DNA of 64,000 nt, from contig DASXVO010000035.1 in the NCBI GenBank assembly GCA_036504215.1, positions 1-64,000 on the forward strand, given 5' to 3'. A program made the position numbers and the translations under genes. The DNA is from Vicinamibacterales bacterium (lineage in GTDB: Bacteria > Acidobacteriota > Vicinamibacteria > Vicinamibacterales > Fen-181). The notes beneath the pieces are model-generated. The model saw only the letters and a program-made list of their open reading frames with translations. It was not told the DNA's origin and did not search any database. Positions 49,601 to 58,961 of this stretch are shown one piece after another. Within the stretch, counting starts at the first letter, position 1. Each line of letters begins with the position of its first letter.

Positions 49601-50007
49601 CGGATGCGGCGCTCGTGGCGGATCCGCCCCGTCTTGGCGTCGGTGACCGTCAGATCGATCACCGCCCGCGCGCGGCCGCCGCCGGGGTCCGCCGAGACGT
49701 CTCGGAGCGACAGTGTGTCGAGCGCGACGGACCGCAGATCGAATTCCAGGAGGACGATGTTTCGGCCGTAGCGAGCGGGGCCGCGCACGTGCCAGCAGGC
49801 CGCCATGGCCTCGATGTCCTTCCGGACATACGCGTCGAAGTAACGCTGGAGCAGCCCACGGAATGCTGCCTCAGGAGCCTGCGCGCCAGCGGCCGGCACG
49901 GCCAGGGCGGAGGAGGACTGGGCTGCTGTTGTGGACGGGATGGCCAGACACGCTGCCAGGAACAGGATCCATACGAGGCCAGAGCAGAGTTGATGTCGGC
50001 GCCGCAC
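46612..50007 (-). CDS. Secreted NTF2-like/TPR/CHAT protein with a degenerate CHAT domain
   Basis: 1131 aa. A Sec signal peptide (about 1-29) precedes an NTF2/SnoaL-like domain (about 46-165, FRGLLQRYFDAYVRKD). At least nine tetratricopeptide repeats follow (about 190-640, for example ALEHYQRALAVMDRA), then a coiled coil (about 690-750) and a C-terminal CHAT fold (about 830-1131). Active CHAT proteases have HG after a strand and a Cys in an SAC motif. Here these positions read LHVAVPG (about 977) and LTRVEAG (about 1030), so both His and Cys are lost. It is probably a periplasmic scaffold rather than a protease. Confidence 0.8.
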   Translation of the reverse strand: MRRRHQLCSGLVWILFLAACLAIPSTTAAQSSSALAVPAAGAQAPEAAFRGLLQRYFDAYVRKDIEAMAACWHVRGPARYGRNIVLLEFDLRSVALDTLSLRDVSADPGGGRARAVIDLTVTDAKTGRIRHERRIRDFTFLEGDDGWKIWNEASAAPQLAARLLGVPADQRDALLAREPDLASDDTLTGLGLEAGRLQSQGKFEDVLEILGLQGRLARTLGNQGVLGRTQLNSGSILMMSGRRDEAGRAFTSAREAFVADGSDGDAAACDANLANLAYAAGDFVRAADLYQRALTPFERLNDDAGMASALQGLGNALYMQTEFSRALEHYQRALAVMDRAKQIYTTAGVYQAIALVNKEQGEYAAAADAWRRALAVSETTKDRNGVARALGGIAEIFRLQGDLARALEYQTKCVAEYDRLRLPVNRASARFALGQLHALQRSFERAIEQYQQALTLDEGGGNAADAAEAGIARDLGGLGGAHFALGDADLALTEYQRSLALRERLKDDPGVMWTLIHIGVLHASRGRYDEAIAANERSLTISEASKEQSAIATALALRANASLQQGHAEDAVAAATRATEVATSIEHFDTVAYAKTVIGKAHQKAGRNDQALAALEESVAALAKVPLGPAAETFFDNRRAPYLALVDLLVGSGRTEEAFVWAERGRQRALADQLGEGGMVVSKGLTPAERDEERRLMREARTVGVKIRRERGRAHPDTDRVRTLAGQLSTLEREREKLRQTLYDSHRALRGQRAQNDAIGVSGVAPLLRLPSTVILAFAVSDARTWVFAVGRATASAPPSLLQVATIEVRADQLAQQVRKFRDAIANQGDGVDALSQDLHSLLLAPVQAAIEGRKRIIIIPDAFLWLLPFEALVTPSGHYLIEGAAISYAPSLTSLVTVAGSTPDPRAPTSLVAFADPLLGPAATSRLALLRPTAASKSPASAEREVRRASLLFAQVRRKMFFRGDARWSQVARGVATGSVLHVAVPGFLSEAAPLYSLLAMAPDGDTDGADGLTEIASFMDCELPATVAVLTRVEAGLGPNGGGDALTTLFWSLFVAGTPQVAINRWLPPATGFPVIAAFYRSFLTPSRTARPAPPEVAFSLQRAMKSTLAQPATRHPYHWAGFMVIGGR

Positions 50008-50171
50008 GTCGCCTCCTCGGCTGGTGAGCAGGAACGGGATCTCAGTCGTGTTAGACGCCGTCGACCGGCAAATGGCCCGGGGCAGGAGGAGAGCGGCGTG
50101 CGAAGGCAGGAGAACGGCGCAGCAACACCGCTGTCAGGACGCTGGCTGGGATGGAGTTCGCAAGCCTCGGG

Positions 50172-50885
50172 CTAACGCGGATTGTCGACGATCTCGTAGG
50201 CGCCGGACGCGGGCTTCATGTCGGAGTAGTGCGGGATGGTGCGGCCGTTCACGACCGCAAGGGTCTTGTAGATCGGGCGCGTGACGGGTGCGACGCCAAC
50301 CGATGTTCGCGTCTTGACCTTCCGGACGTAGTCTCTCGTCTCGCGATAGGGGGGAACCGTGTTCCCGTAGCGTCCCACCGCCTCGGGGCCCGCATTGTAG
50401 GCCGCCAGCGCAAGCTCTTCGTTGTTCTCGAACCGATCGAGCAACCGACGCAGGTATGCGACACCGCCGCGGATGCTCTCTTCCGGATCGTAGGGACGGC
50501 GAACGCCGAGCAGTGCGGCCGTGGACGGCATCAACTGCATGAGGCCCATCGCGCCCTTCGGGGACCGGGCGCGCGGATTGTAGCCCGATTCGACTTGGGC
50601 AACCGCCCGAACGAGGTCCGGTCGGACCCGTTGGGCGCGTGCGTGCTCGACGATGAGCGAGTCGTAGGCGTCGCGGTTGACCGTCGAGGCCGGTCTCGTG
50701 ACGCGGAGATCGGGGCTGGCGTGCGGGACCTCGAACGTCCGGACCGAGGTGGAGGCGTCCGCAGGCGCGTGATCGGACAGCACGAGGGTGCCGTTCGCGT
50801 TCCGCCACGTGTAGATCTGCGCGCTTGCCACCGAAGCGGTCGCCAGAGTCATCACGAGCAGGACGAACGTCCGCAGCAAGTACAC
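50172..50885 (-). CDS. Lytic transglycosylase (SLT domain) with DUF4124
   Basis: 237 aa with GTG start at 50885. A signal peptide (about 1-22) is followed by a DUF4124 segment (IYTWRNANGTLVLSDHAP) and a family 1 lytic transglycosylase domain with catalytic Glu E99 in AQVESGYNPRARS, GAMGLMQLMP and AYNAGPEAV. It would cleave peptidoglycan to 1,6-anhydro products in the periplasm during growth or machinery insertion. It stands alone between the CHAT gene and the zinc-ribbon/SPFH pair. Confidence 0.9.
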   Translation of the reverse strand: MYLLRTFVLLVMTLATASVASAQIYTWRNANGTLVLSDHAPADASTSVRTFEVPHASPDLRVTRPASTVNRDAYDSLIVEHARAQRVRPDLVRAVAQVESGYNPRARSPKGAMGLMQLMPSTAALLGVRRPYDPEESIRGGVAYLRRLLDRFENNEELALAAYNAGPEAVGRYGNTVPPYRETRDYVRKVKTRTSVGVAPVTRPIYKTLAVVNGRTIPHYSDMKPASGAYEIVDNPR

Positions 50886-50893
50886 CTCGGATC

Positions 50894-50899
50894 GTATTA
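50894..50899 (-). promoter_or_regulatory. Candidate -10 (TAATAC) for the lytic transglycosylase
   Basis: On the minus strand TAATAC ends 8 nt before GTG 50885, again the near-leaderless spacing. The remaining gap to 51023 shows nothing else I can support. Confidence 0.35.
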
Positions 50900-51023
50900 T
50901 CGGCAGATTGGAGAATTTCTGTACCCCCCCTCGAGAAGGAGCCAGCGGTAAGGGGTTGGGCGCGGCATGGCGCGCCCTGATCCGGAATCGAGAATTGAGA
51001 AGCGAACGCCGGGAGACCAGAGC

Positions 51024-52118
51024 CTACTTCTGCGACAGCATCAGGATGATGAGCGCGACGATGACGGCCAGGGCGACAGCCGCGACAATCTTCCAGCCGC
51101 TCTTCGGGTAGCGGCCGGCAATCGCTCCCGTGTAGCCGTTGGCGACGACCTGGTACGCCTTCCGACCGTACGTGTAGGTGAGCAGCCAGATCGGCACGAG
51201 GATGTGCTTGAACGTCAGTCCTGAGTACTCCGGCTCAATCTGCAGGTTCCTCTGCGTGTCGCCCGGCACCTCGCGTGAGCACAACTGCATCAGTTCGGCG
51301 CGCATCTGCTCGCGCGAGGCGTTGGCCGCGTCCAGCAGCACGACCTGGTAGTGTTCGACGACGTAGCCGGACAGGTAGGCCGTGTCGTACGCGACGAGTT
51401 CCGTGGTTGGGAACGGTTCCACGCCCCTCAACAGCGACGAATCGACCCCCCGACTTCCTGGCACCAGCTCATCGTCGAACACGTGGGAAATCTCGCCGCT
51501 TGCCGATTCCCACCTCACGCGCTGCACCTGCCGTGTCTGGGTGCGGCCGTCCGAGTCTCGGTATTCCTCCGTGACGTAGTAGTAGTAGCCGGCTTCCGCC
51601 GTCCACGGGCAGCGCGCCTGCGCGTCGAACGTCCAGTAGGGAATGTAGAGGCCCTTGATTTGGTCGACGAGCGCGCTACCTTTGAGCGCGCCTGGCGCGA
51701 ACCAGCGGCTGCCGTACCACTGCCGCATACTGTCACGGACTTGTGTCTGCGACACCTTGAACGGCAGCAGGCTCTGCGGACGGATCGGGGACTTGATCTC
51801 CTGGTAGTCCACGAGCGCCGGCGAGCCGCAGAACTCGCAGTTCTGGCCGACGCGGGCGGGGTCGTAGACCATCACCGCCTTGCAACTCTGGCACTGCACG
51901 GTGCGGCGTTCGAGTTGCCAGCCGCGCTCGTCCTCCGGCATCGCCCGAAGCGCCGAGACCAGGTCGAGTTCCTGGATCGCGCCCGTGTTCTGATCGATCT
52001 TGTACGGCGACTCGGTGCCGCAGAACGGGCACACGAGCCGCTGTTTCGCCGCATTCCACTCGGCCTGCGCCCCGCAGGCCGGACATGCATGCTTCTCGAG
52101 CGCGATGATTTCGGGCAT
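51024..52118 (-). CDS. Zinc-ribbon, tail-anchored membrane protein
   Basis: 364 aa from ATG 52118; GTG 52136 would add six residues. Two N-terminal zinc ribbons (CPAC...CPFC at about 12-33; CQSC...CEFC at about 75-98) precede a beta-rich domain (about 110-330) and a single C-terminal helix (about 343-361). The order recalls Bacillus YdjG-type proteins, which partner an SPFH protein and link PspA to the membrane; the SPFH gene is adjacent. Databases sometimes mislabel such zinc ribbons as primosomal helicases; no helicase motif is present. Confidence 0.7.
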   Translation of the reverse strand: MPEIIALEKHACPACGAQAEWNAAKQRLVCPFCGTESPYKIDQNTGAIQELDLVSALRAMPEDERGWQLERRTVQCQSCKAVMVYDPARVGQNCEFCGSPALVDYQEIKSPIRPQSLLPFKVSQTQVRDSMRQWYGSRWFAPGALKGSALVDQIKGLYIPYWTFDAQARCPWTAEAGYYYYVTEEYRDSDGRTQTRQVQRVRWESASGEISHVFDDELVPGSRGVDSSLLRGVEPFPTTELVAYDTAYLSGYVVEHYQVVLLDAANASREQMRAELMQLCSREVPGDTQRNLQIEPEYSGLTFKHILVPIWLLTYTYGRKAYQVVANGYTGAIAGRYPKSGWKIVAAVALAVIVALIILMLSQK

Positions 52119-52194
52119 AGAAGTCACACGGGGCACGACGTGTTGTGCCCCGCCTGCGCAACGTGCTCATCGATCCACGGCCAGGAGCCGCGCC

Positions 52195-53271
52195 CTACTG
52201 GGCCAGATACGCGTCGAGCGCGGCCTTCGTGATGCGGAAGCTGCTGCCGATCTTCTTGGCCTTCAATTCACCCGACTCGATGATGGCCATGACGTCGGCC
52301 TCGGGAACACCGAGGCGCTTGGCAACGTCTGGCGGCGCGAGCAGTTCGGCGGCCGGAGCCGCGGCCGGCGCCGTCGCGGCCTGGGCGGCGCCCTGTGCGG
52401 CGGCCTGGCCCCCCGGCGCGGGGCTCATCCCCTGTTGCATCATCTGCTGTGCGATGCCGAAGCCAACCGCCAGCTCTGCCGCCATCCCGCCGCCACCGGC
52501 CGTCCCCGATTCCATCCCCTTGCCCATCTGGTACTTCACGAAATCGTTCAGGTTCCCGATCGCTGCCATGCTGGATCGCTTGTCGATCGCCTGTTCGACT
52601 TCCGGAGGGACGGACACGTTCTCGACGACGAAGCTGGTGATTTCCAGGCCGTACTTCTCACCGACGATCGGGTTGATCAGCGGGAGCAGTGCTTCGCCCA
52701 GCTCGCTGTACCGGGTAGCCACGTCGAGCGCCGGCACGTGCGAGGTGGCGAGCGCCTCGCTGAAGACGCTGACGAGTCGAGACCGCATCGTATCGGCGAA
52801 CTCGTCGAGCCGGAAGTGCTGATCCGATCCGGCGACTTCCTTGAGGAACAGCTTGGGTTCGACGATCTTGAAGTCGTAGATGCCGAACGCCCGCATGCGC
52901 ACGACGCCGAAGTCCTGGTCGCGCACCATGATCGGGTTGGCCGTACCCCACTTGTTGCCGGTGAAGAGCCTCGTGGCGAGGAAGTAGACGTCCGCCTTGA
53001 ACGGCGAGTTGAAGCCGTACTTCCACGAGGCGAGCTTCGTCAGGACCGGGATGTTGTCGGTGGTGAGCGTGTGTTTGCCAGGCGCGAACGTGTCGCCGAA
53101 CTGCCCGAGGTAGAGGAACTGTACGAGCTGCGACTCCCGCACGATCAACTGAGCGCCGTTCTTGATCGCCTTGTCCTCGTCCGGGTACCGGTAGGACAAC
53201 GTGTCCCGGGAATCGTCCGTCCACTCGATGACGTCGATCAGTTCGCCCTTGATGAAGTCGAACACACCCAT
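52195..53271 (-). CDS. SPFH-domain protein with C-terminal excisionase-type HTH
   Basis: 358 aa. Residues ~30-240 are a YdjI-like SPFH (band 7) domain (KHTLTTDNIPVLTKL, RAFGIYDFKI). A Gly/Ala/Gln-rich linker (about 265-305) leads to a terminal helix-turn-helix (about 307-355): LLAPPDVAKRLGVPEADV, then IIESGELKAKKIGSSFRITKAALDAYL. The HTH matches the MerR/excisionase HTH_17 pattern. Related proteins usually end in a zinc ribbon or GYF domain. It probably forms membrane-associated oligomers with the neighbouring zinc-ribbon protein, perhaps in envelope stress. Confidence 0.78.
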   Translation of the reverse strand: MGVFDFIKGELIDVIEWTDDSRDTLSYRYPDEDKAIKNGAQLIVRESQLVQFLYLGQFGDTFAPGKHTLTTDNIPVLTKLASWKYGFNSPFKADVYFLATRLFTGNKWGTANPIMVRDQDFGVVRMRAFGIYDFKIVEPKLFLKEVAGSDQHFRLDEFADTMRSRLVSVFSEALATSHVPALDVATRYSELGEALLPLINPIVGEKYGLEITSFVVENVSVPPEVEQAIDKRSSMAAIGNLNDFVKYQMGKGMESGTAGGGGMAAELAVGFGIAQQMMQQGMSPAPGGQAAAQGAAQAATAPAAAPAAELLAPPDVAKRLGVPEADVMAIIESGELKAKKIGSSFRITKAALDAYLAQ

Positions 53272-53314
53272 GGCGCGCTCCTTCTGTGAGGCTCCTGGCC
53301 CCTGGCTTTCGATC

Positions 53315-56005
53315 TCAGCCCTTGATCATCTCTTCGACGACTTTCCTCGCCTCCTGCAGCATCTGGTCGATGCCGCCCGGGTTCTTGCCGCCCGCTTCCG
53401 CGAAATCGGGCCGGCCGCCGCCCCCGCCGCCGACGAGCGGCGCGATCTTCTTGACAATCTGACCAGCGTGCAGCTTCCGGACGAGATCGGCTGTCACCGA
53501 GACCACCATCGACACGCGGCCCTCGTTCTCCGACGCGACGACCACGACGCCGCTCTGCAGTTTGCTCTTCAGCGAGTCGGCGAGCTGGCCGAGGCCGGCC
53601 TTGTCGAGGCCCTGCACCCGCCGCGTCACCAGCCTCGTGCCAGCAACCTCGATCGTATCGTCGTCCGCGGTGCCGCTCGTGCCGCCGCCGCCCATCGCCA
53701 CCTTCATCTTCAGCTGGCCGTTCTCGCGAGCGAGGCGCTTGGCCTCGGCGTGCAGGCGCTCGATCGCTCCGACGGCTTGATCGGACGGCGCTTTGAGCGC
53801 CTCCAGCACGGCGTCGAGTTGCTGCCGCTGATGCTGGTGCAGTTGCAGGGCGCCCGCGCCCGTGAGCGCCTCGATGCGGCGTACGCCGGCGGCGACGCCG
53901 CCCTCCTGCGCGATCGTGAACAGGCCGATGTCGCCCGTCGCCCGGACGTGCGTCCCGCCACAGAGTTCCATGCTGAAGCCGGGCACCGACACCACACGCA
54001 CGCTGTTGCCATACTTCTCGCCAAACAGCGCCATGGCGCCGGCGGCAATCGCCTCGTCGGTCGAGCGTACCTCGGTTTGGACGGCGGTGTTCCGCCAGAT
54101 CTCCGCATTGACGATACGTTCGATCGTCGCGAGTTGTTCGGGCGTGAGCGCCGCGTAGTGCACGAAGTCGAAGCGCAGCCGCTCGGGCGAGACCAGCGAG
54201 CCCCCTTGCTTGACGTGCGCGCCGAGCACCTGGCGCAGCGCGGCATGGAGCAGGTGAGTGGCCGTATGGTTGCGACGGATGGCGTCGCGCCCGGTCGCAT
54301 CGACCTCCGCGGTGACGAGATCGCGCTCCCGGAAGGCGCCGGTCTCGACGTGCACGCGGTGCAGCCGCGGCCGATCGCTGCCGGCACGGACGAGCCCCTC
54401 CACGCGCGCCCGGCCCGGGCCGGACTCGCTGACGATGACGCCGCGGTCCGAGACCTGTCCGCCAGACTCGACGTAGAAAGGTGTCGATCCCAGTGCGACG
54501 TACCCCGAGCGCCCTTCGGTCAGCGCGGCGACCGTCTGGCCGTGCTCGTCGAGCACCGCGAGGACGGGTACGCCCTTCACGGTCGTTGTCGAATAGCCCT
54601 CGAAGACGTCGGCGGTCCCGCGCAGCGATTCGGTGGACGTTTCGAACGCCTGCGTCTCCGATTTTGCCGCGCCGAAGCTGCTCCGGGCGCGCGCCTTCTC
54701 GCGCTGCGCCTCCATCGCCCGCTCGAAGCCTGCGCTGTCGAGGGTCAGATGTCGCTCGGAGGCCATGTCCTCGATGAAGTCGAGAGGGACGCCGAAGGTG
54801 TCGTACAGCTTGAAGGCCTCGTCGCCGGGTACCAGCGCCTTCGCGGCCGCAGCGCGGTCGAGTACGTCCTCGAGCCGGGGGAGGCCCATGGTCAGCACCG
54901 ACTCGAACCGTTCTTCCTCGGTCCGCACCATCCGCTCGACATAGTCCTGCTGCGCGCGCATTGCGGGATACGCGTCGCCCATCTCGCGGGTCAGCACGTC
55001 GACGAGGCGGTGGAGGAAGGGTTCGGTCATGCCCAGTCGCTTGCCGTGACGCATCGCGCGACGCATGATCTTCCGCAGCACGTAGCCGCGCCATTCATTC
55101 GACGGCACGACACCGTCGGCGATGAGGAAAGCGGCCGCGCGGGCGTGGTCGGCGACGACACGCATGGAGACATCGTTGCCCGACATCGAGCCGTCGTATC
55201 GAGTGTGGGCCAGCTCGCCGATGGCCGTGAGGATCGGTGTGAACAGGTCGGTGTCGTAGTTCGACAGCACGCCCTGCAGGACGGCGGTGATCCGCTCGAG
55301 GCCCATGCCTGTGTCGATCGAGGGTGCCGGCAGAGGCGTGAGCGTGCCGTCCGACTGGCGGTCGAACTCCATGAACACGTTGTTCCAGATCTCGACGTAA
55401 CGATCGCAGGAGCAGGCCACGCCCTTGCACTCGGGTTCGGAGCAGGGCAGGTGACTGCCGCGGAAGTAGTGGACCTCGGAGCAGCGGCCGCACGGGCCCG
55501 TGTCGCCCATCGCCCAGAAGTTGTCGGCGGCGCCCAGTTCGCTGATCTTCTCCGCTGGCAGGAACGACCTCCACAGGCCGTACGCCTCGTCGTCGCGGGG
55601 CACGCCGTTCTCGCCACCGAACACTGTCGCGTGCAGACGCTCGGGCGGCAGCTTCCACTCCTCGGTCAGGAGCGTCCAGGCGAAGGCGATCGCGTCGGCC
55701 TTGAAGTAGTCGCCGAACGAGAAATTGCCGAGCATCTCGAAGAACGTGTGGTGGCGGAGCGACGGCCCCACGTTTTCGAGGTCGTTGTGCTTTCCGCTGA
55801 CACGCATGCACTTCTGCGAACTCGTCGCTCGCTTGTAGTCGCGGGTCTCCTTGCCGAGGAACAGGTCCTTGAACTGGTTCATCCCGGCGTTGGTGAAGAG
55901 CAGAGTCGGGTCGTTCCCGGGGACAAGCGGCGAACTCGCCACGATCCGATGGCCGTGACGCGCGAAGAATTCGAGGAATGAGGCGCGGACTTCGTTCGAG
56001 GTCAT
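53315..56005 (-). CDS. alaS: Alanyl-tRNA synthetase
   Basis: 896 aa, the typical length. The N-terminal class II core (RASFLEFFARHGHRIV, FTNAGMNQFKD), the editing domain zinc motifs NHTATHLLHAAL and CGGTHVRATGDIG, and the Gly-rich C-terminal C-Ala/DHHA1 domain (GGGGGGRPDFAEAGG) are all present. It charges tRNA-Ala and clears mischarged Ser/Gly. It is transcribed on the minus strand from a near-leaderless promoter and follows recX, a common pairing. Confidence 0.97.
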   Translation of the reverse strand: MTSNEVRASFLEFFARHGHRIVASSPLVPGNDPTLLFTNAGMNQFKDLFLGKETRDYKRATSSQKCMRVSGKHNDLENVGPSLRHHTFFEMLGNFSFGDYFKADAIAFAWTLLTEEWKLPPERLHATVFGGENGVPRDDEAYGLWRSFLPAEKISELGAADNFWAMGDTGPCGRCSEVHYFRGSHLPCSEPECKGVACSCDRYVEIWNNVFMEFDRQSDGTLTPLPAPSIDTGMGLERITAVLQGVLSNYDTDLFTPILTAIGELAHTRYDGSMSGNDVSMRVVADHARAAAFLIADGVVPSNEWRGYVLRKIMRRAMRHGKRLGMTEPFLHRLVDVLTREMGDAYPAMRAQQDYVERMVRTEEERFESVLTMGLPRLEDVLDRAAAAKALVPGDEAFKLYDTFGVPLDFIEDMASERHLTLDSAGFERAMEAQREKARARSSFGAAKSETQAFETSTESLRGTADVFEGYSTTTVKGVPVLAVLDEHGQTVAALTEGRSGYVALGSTPFYVESGGQVSDRGVIVSESGPGRARVEGLVRAGSDRPRLHRVHVETGAFRERDLVTAEVDATGRDAIRRNHTATHLLHAALRQVLGAHVKQGGSLVSPERLRFDFVHYAALTPEQLATIERIVNAEIWRNTAVQTEVRSTDEAIAAGAMALFGEKYGNSVRVVSVPGFSMELCGGTHVRATGDIGLFTIAQEGGVAAGVRRIEALTGAGALQLHQHQRQQLDAVLEALKAPSDQAVGAIERLHAEAKRLARENGQLKMKVAMGGGGTSGTADDDTIEVAGTRLVTRRVQGLDKAGLGQLADSLKSKLQSGVVVVASENEGRVSMVVSVTADLVRKLHAGQIVKKIAPLVGGGGGGRPDFAEAGGKNPGGIDQMLQEARKVVEEMIKG

Positions 56006-56014
56006 AGGCGTACC

Positions 56015-56020
56015 ATTCTA
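56015..56020 (-). promoter_or_regulatory. Extended -10 (TGCTAGAAT) for alaS
   Basis: On the minus strand TAGAAT with a TGC extension ends 9 nt before ATG 56005. The rest of the 234-nt gap to recX contains a small TCGACC/GGTCGA palindrome near 56108-56123 but no gene. Confidence 0.5.
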
Positions 56021-56239
56021 GCAGCAGGCCGCTTGGCCCCGCAGAGAAGGACGCCACTGAGACACGGAGAACGCCGAGGCGCCAGTCCCCGGCCCTTTGC
56101 GGCGCGATCGACCTCCGGTCGACCGCGCGCACATGGCGCGCCGACGCGCCGGACTACCCAGTGTCCTCTGCGACGTCTGGGGAGAACGTCGTCACGGGGG
56201 CAGGCGGGAAGGGCTTTCCCGGTCGCCGTGTGCGCGCCC

Positions 56240-56737
56240 TCATTCCGGCTCGTCCTCCGGCACGACGTCCCGCTTGGCGCGGGCCTTCAGCGCGGTGATC
56301 ACGGCCGAGGGGGAGAAGCCCTGGCGGACGAGCGCCTGCAGCAGGCGGCGAAAGTGAGCGGCGTCGCGAATGCGGGCGGCGGGACCGCGGAGGCGGCGGC
56401 CGAGGGCGCGCTCGAGGAGGGCGGATTCGTCCAGCGCACCGAAGACCTCGTCGAGCGCCTCGTCGGCGACGTCGGTGGCGATGCCGATGGCCTGGAGGTG
56501 GCGACAGATGCGGGCTCGACCGCGCGACTTGATCTTGGCCTCGGTCAGGGCGGCGTTGCGAGCCACGCGTCGATCGTCGACCGCGCCGACCTCGCGCAGC
56601 CGCGACACGGCTGACTCAATCGCCTCCGCGGCGTGCTCACGACGTGCCAGCCGCTCGCGCACCTGTGCCTCGGACAGCTCCCGCCGCGCCAGCATCGCCA
56701 GCCCCGCCGCATACGCCGCCCGCACGGGGTCGCTCAT
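56240..56737 (-). CDS. recX: Regulatory protein RecX
   Basis: 165 aa, a typical RecX length. It is built of three-helix repeats: LAMLARRELSEAQVRERLARR, VDDRRVARNAALTEAKIKSRGRARI and LLQALVRQGFSPSAVITAL. RecX caps or destabilises RecA filaments. recA is not in this window, but recX-alaS adjacency is a common remnant of the recA-recX-alaS order. It starts 2 nt after the pilT stop on the same strand. Confidence 0.87.
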   Translation of the reverse strand: MSDPVRAAYAAGLAMLARRELSEAQVRERLARREHAAEAIESAVSRLREVGAVDDRRVARNAALTEAKIKSRGRARICRHLQAIGIATDVADEALDEVFGALDESALLERALGRRLRGPAARIRDAAHFRRLLQALVRQGFSPSAVITALKARAKRDVVPEDEPE

Positions 56738-56739
56738 GC

Positions 56740-57885
<1,146 letters not shown>

Positions 57886-57967
57886 GGATGCCCCGAAAGG
57901 AACGGCCGGCCGCCGTCCAGCGGCCGGCGATGGTCCTCGCGCTATCCGGTGTTTCGGCCGCGGGGCC

Positions 57968-58894
57968 CTACGAGTTTAGATACAGCAGCCAGCCGTGACG
58001 GTCCGGCACCTCGCCGTCGATGATCTGGAAGAACGCTTTCTGAATGGCCCTGGTGACGGGCCCGGCCTTCCCGGCACCGACCAGGACACGGTCGACCGAG
58101 CGGATCGGCGTGACTTCGGCGGCCGTGCCGACGAAGAACAACTCGTCCGCGATGTAGAGCGACTCGCGGAGCAGATTCTCCTCGCGCACGTCGTATCCAA
58201 GGTCGCGGGCCATCGTCATGATCGAGTCGCGGGTGATGCCGGGCAGTACCGAGGCGGCGATCGGCGGCGTGAAGAGCACGCCGTCTCGCACCAGGAAGAT
58301 GTTCTGGGCGCTGCCCTCGCTGACGTGGCCCGACGCGTCCAGCGCAATGCCCTCGGCGTAGCCGTCGGCCATCGCTTCCATCTTGATCAGTTGACTGCTC
58401 GCGTAATTGGCGCTCGACTTCGCCATCGTCGGGAAGGTGTTGGGCGCCGAACGGGTCCACGAACTGACCCGCACATCAACGCCCTTCTCGAGTGCCTCGG
58501 GCCCGAGGTACTTGCCCCATTCCCAGACCAGGATCGCCACGTCCACCGGGGACCCGAGCGGGCTCACACCCGGTTCGCCGTAGCCGCGGTAGATCAGCGG
58601 GCGGATGTAGCACGCCTTCAGCCGGTTGGCTCGGATGGTGTCGAGAATCGCCGCGTTCAGCACGGCGGGCTCGTACGGAATCTCCATCCGGTAGATCTTG
58701 GCCGAGTTGTAGAGCCGCTTCGTATGGGCGTCGAGCCTGAAGCAGGCCGAACCCTTCGGAGTGTCGTAGCATCGCGCGCCTTCGAAGACCGCGCTCCCGT
58801 AGTGAACGACGTGTGACGCGACGTGGATCTTCGCGTCGGCCCAGTTCACCAGCGATCCGTTCATCCAGATCGTGCCGGTGCCCGCAAACGCCAT
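57968..58894 (-). CDS. ilvE: Branched-chain amino acid aminotransferase (class IV)
   Basis: 308 aa. The fold-type IV PLP pattern is clear: N-terminal FEGARCYDTPKG, SCYIRPLI-type CYIRPLIYRGYG, the PLP lysine in TMAKSSANYASS (about K165), EGSAQNIFLVRDG and the phosphate site FFVGTAAEVTPI. It transfers amino groups between glutamate and branched-chain oxoacids. A D-amino-acid transaminase role is less likely given the SANY motif. It is a likely single gene between pilT and the kinase. Confidence 0.92.
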   Translation of the reverse strand: MAFAGTGTIWMNGSLVNWADAKIHVASHVVHYGSAVFEGARCYDTPKGSACFRLDAHTKRLYNSAKIYRMEIPYEPAVLNAAILDTIRANRLKACYIRPLIYRGYGEPGVSPLGSPVDVAILVWEWGKYLGPEALEKGVDVRVSSWTRSAPNTFPTMAKSSANYASSQLIKMEAMADGYAEGIALDASGHVSEGSAQNIFLVRDGVLFTPPIAASVLPGITRDSIMTMARDLGYDVREENLLRESLYIADELFFVGTAAEVTPIRSVDRVLVGAGKAGPVTRAIQKAFFQIIDGEVPDRHGWLLYLNS

Positions 58895-58961
58895 GGATCA
58901 CCTCATTTGTCCAAGGATTTCCGCCAGGAAAGCCAACCGGAGGGCATTGGCGATTCTAGCA

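Noticed and set aside
51024-52118. A primosomal N'-type helicase
   Set aside because: Only zinc ribbons resemble it; no Walker motifs or helicase core.
53201-55981. A 926-codon plus-strand frame
   Set aside because: Antisense to alaS across its whole length; alaS has every expected motif.
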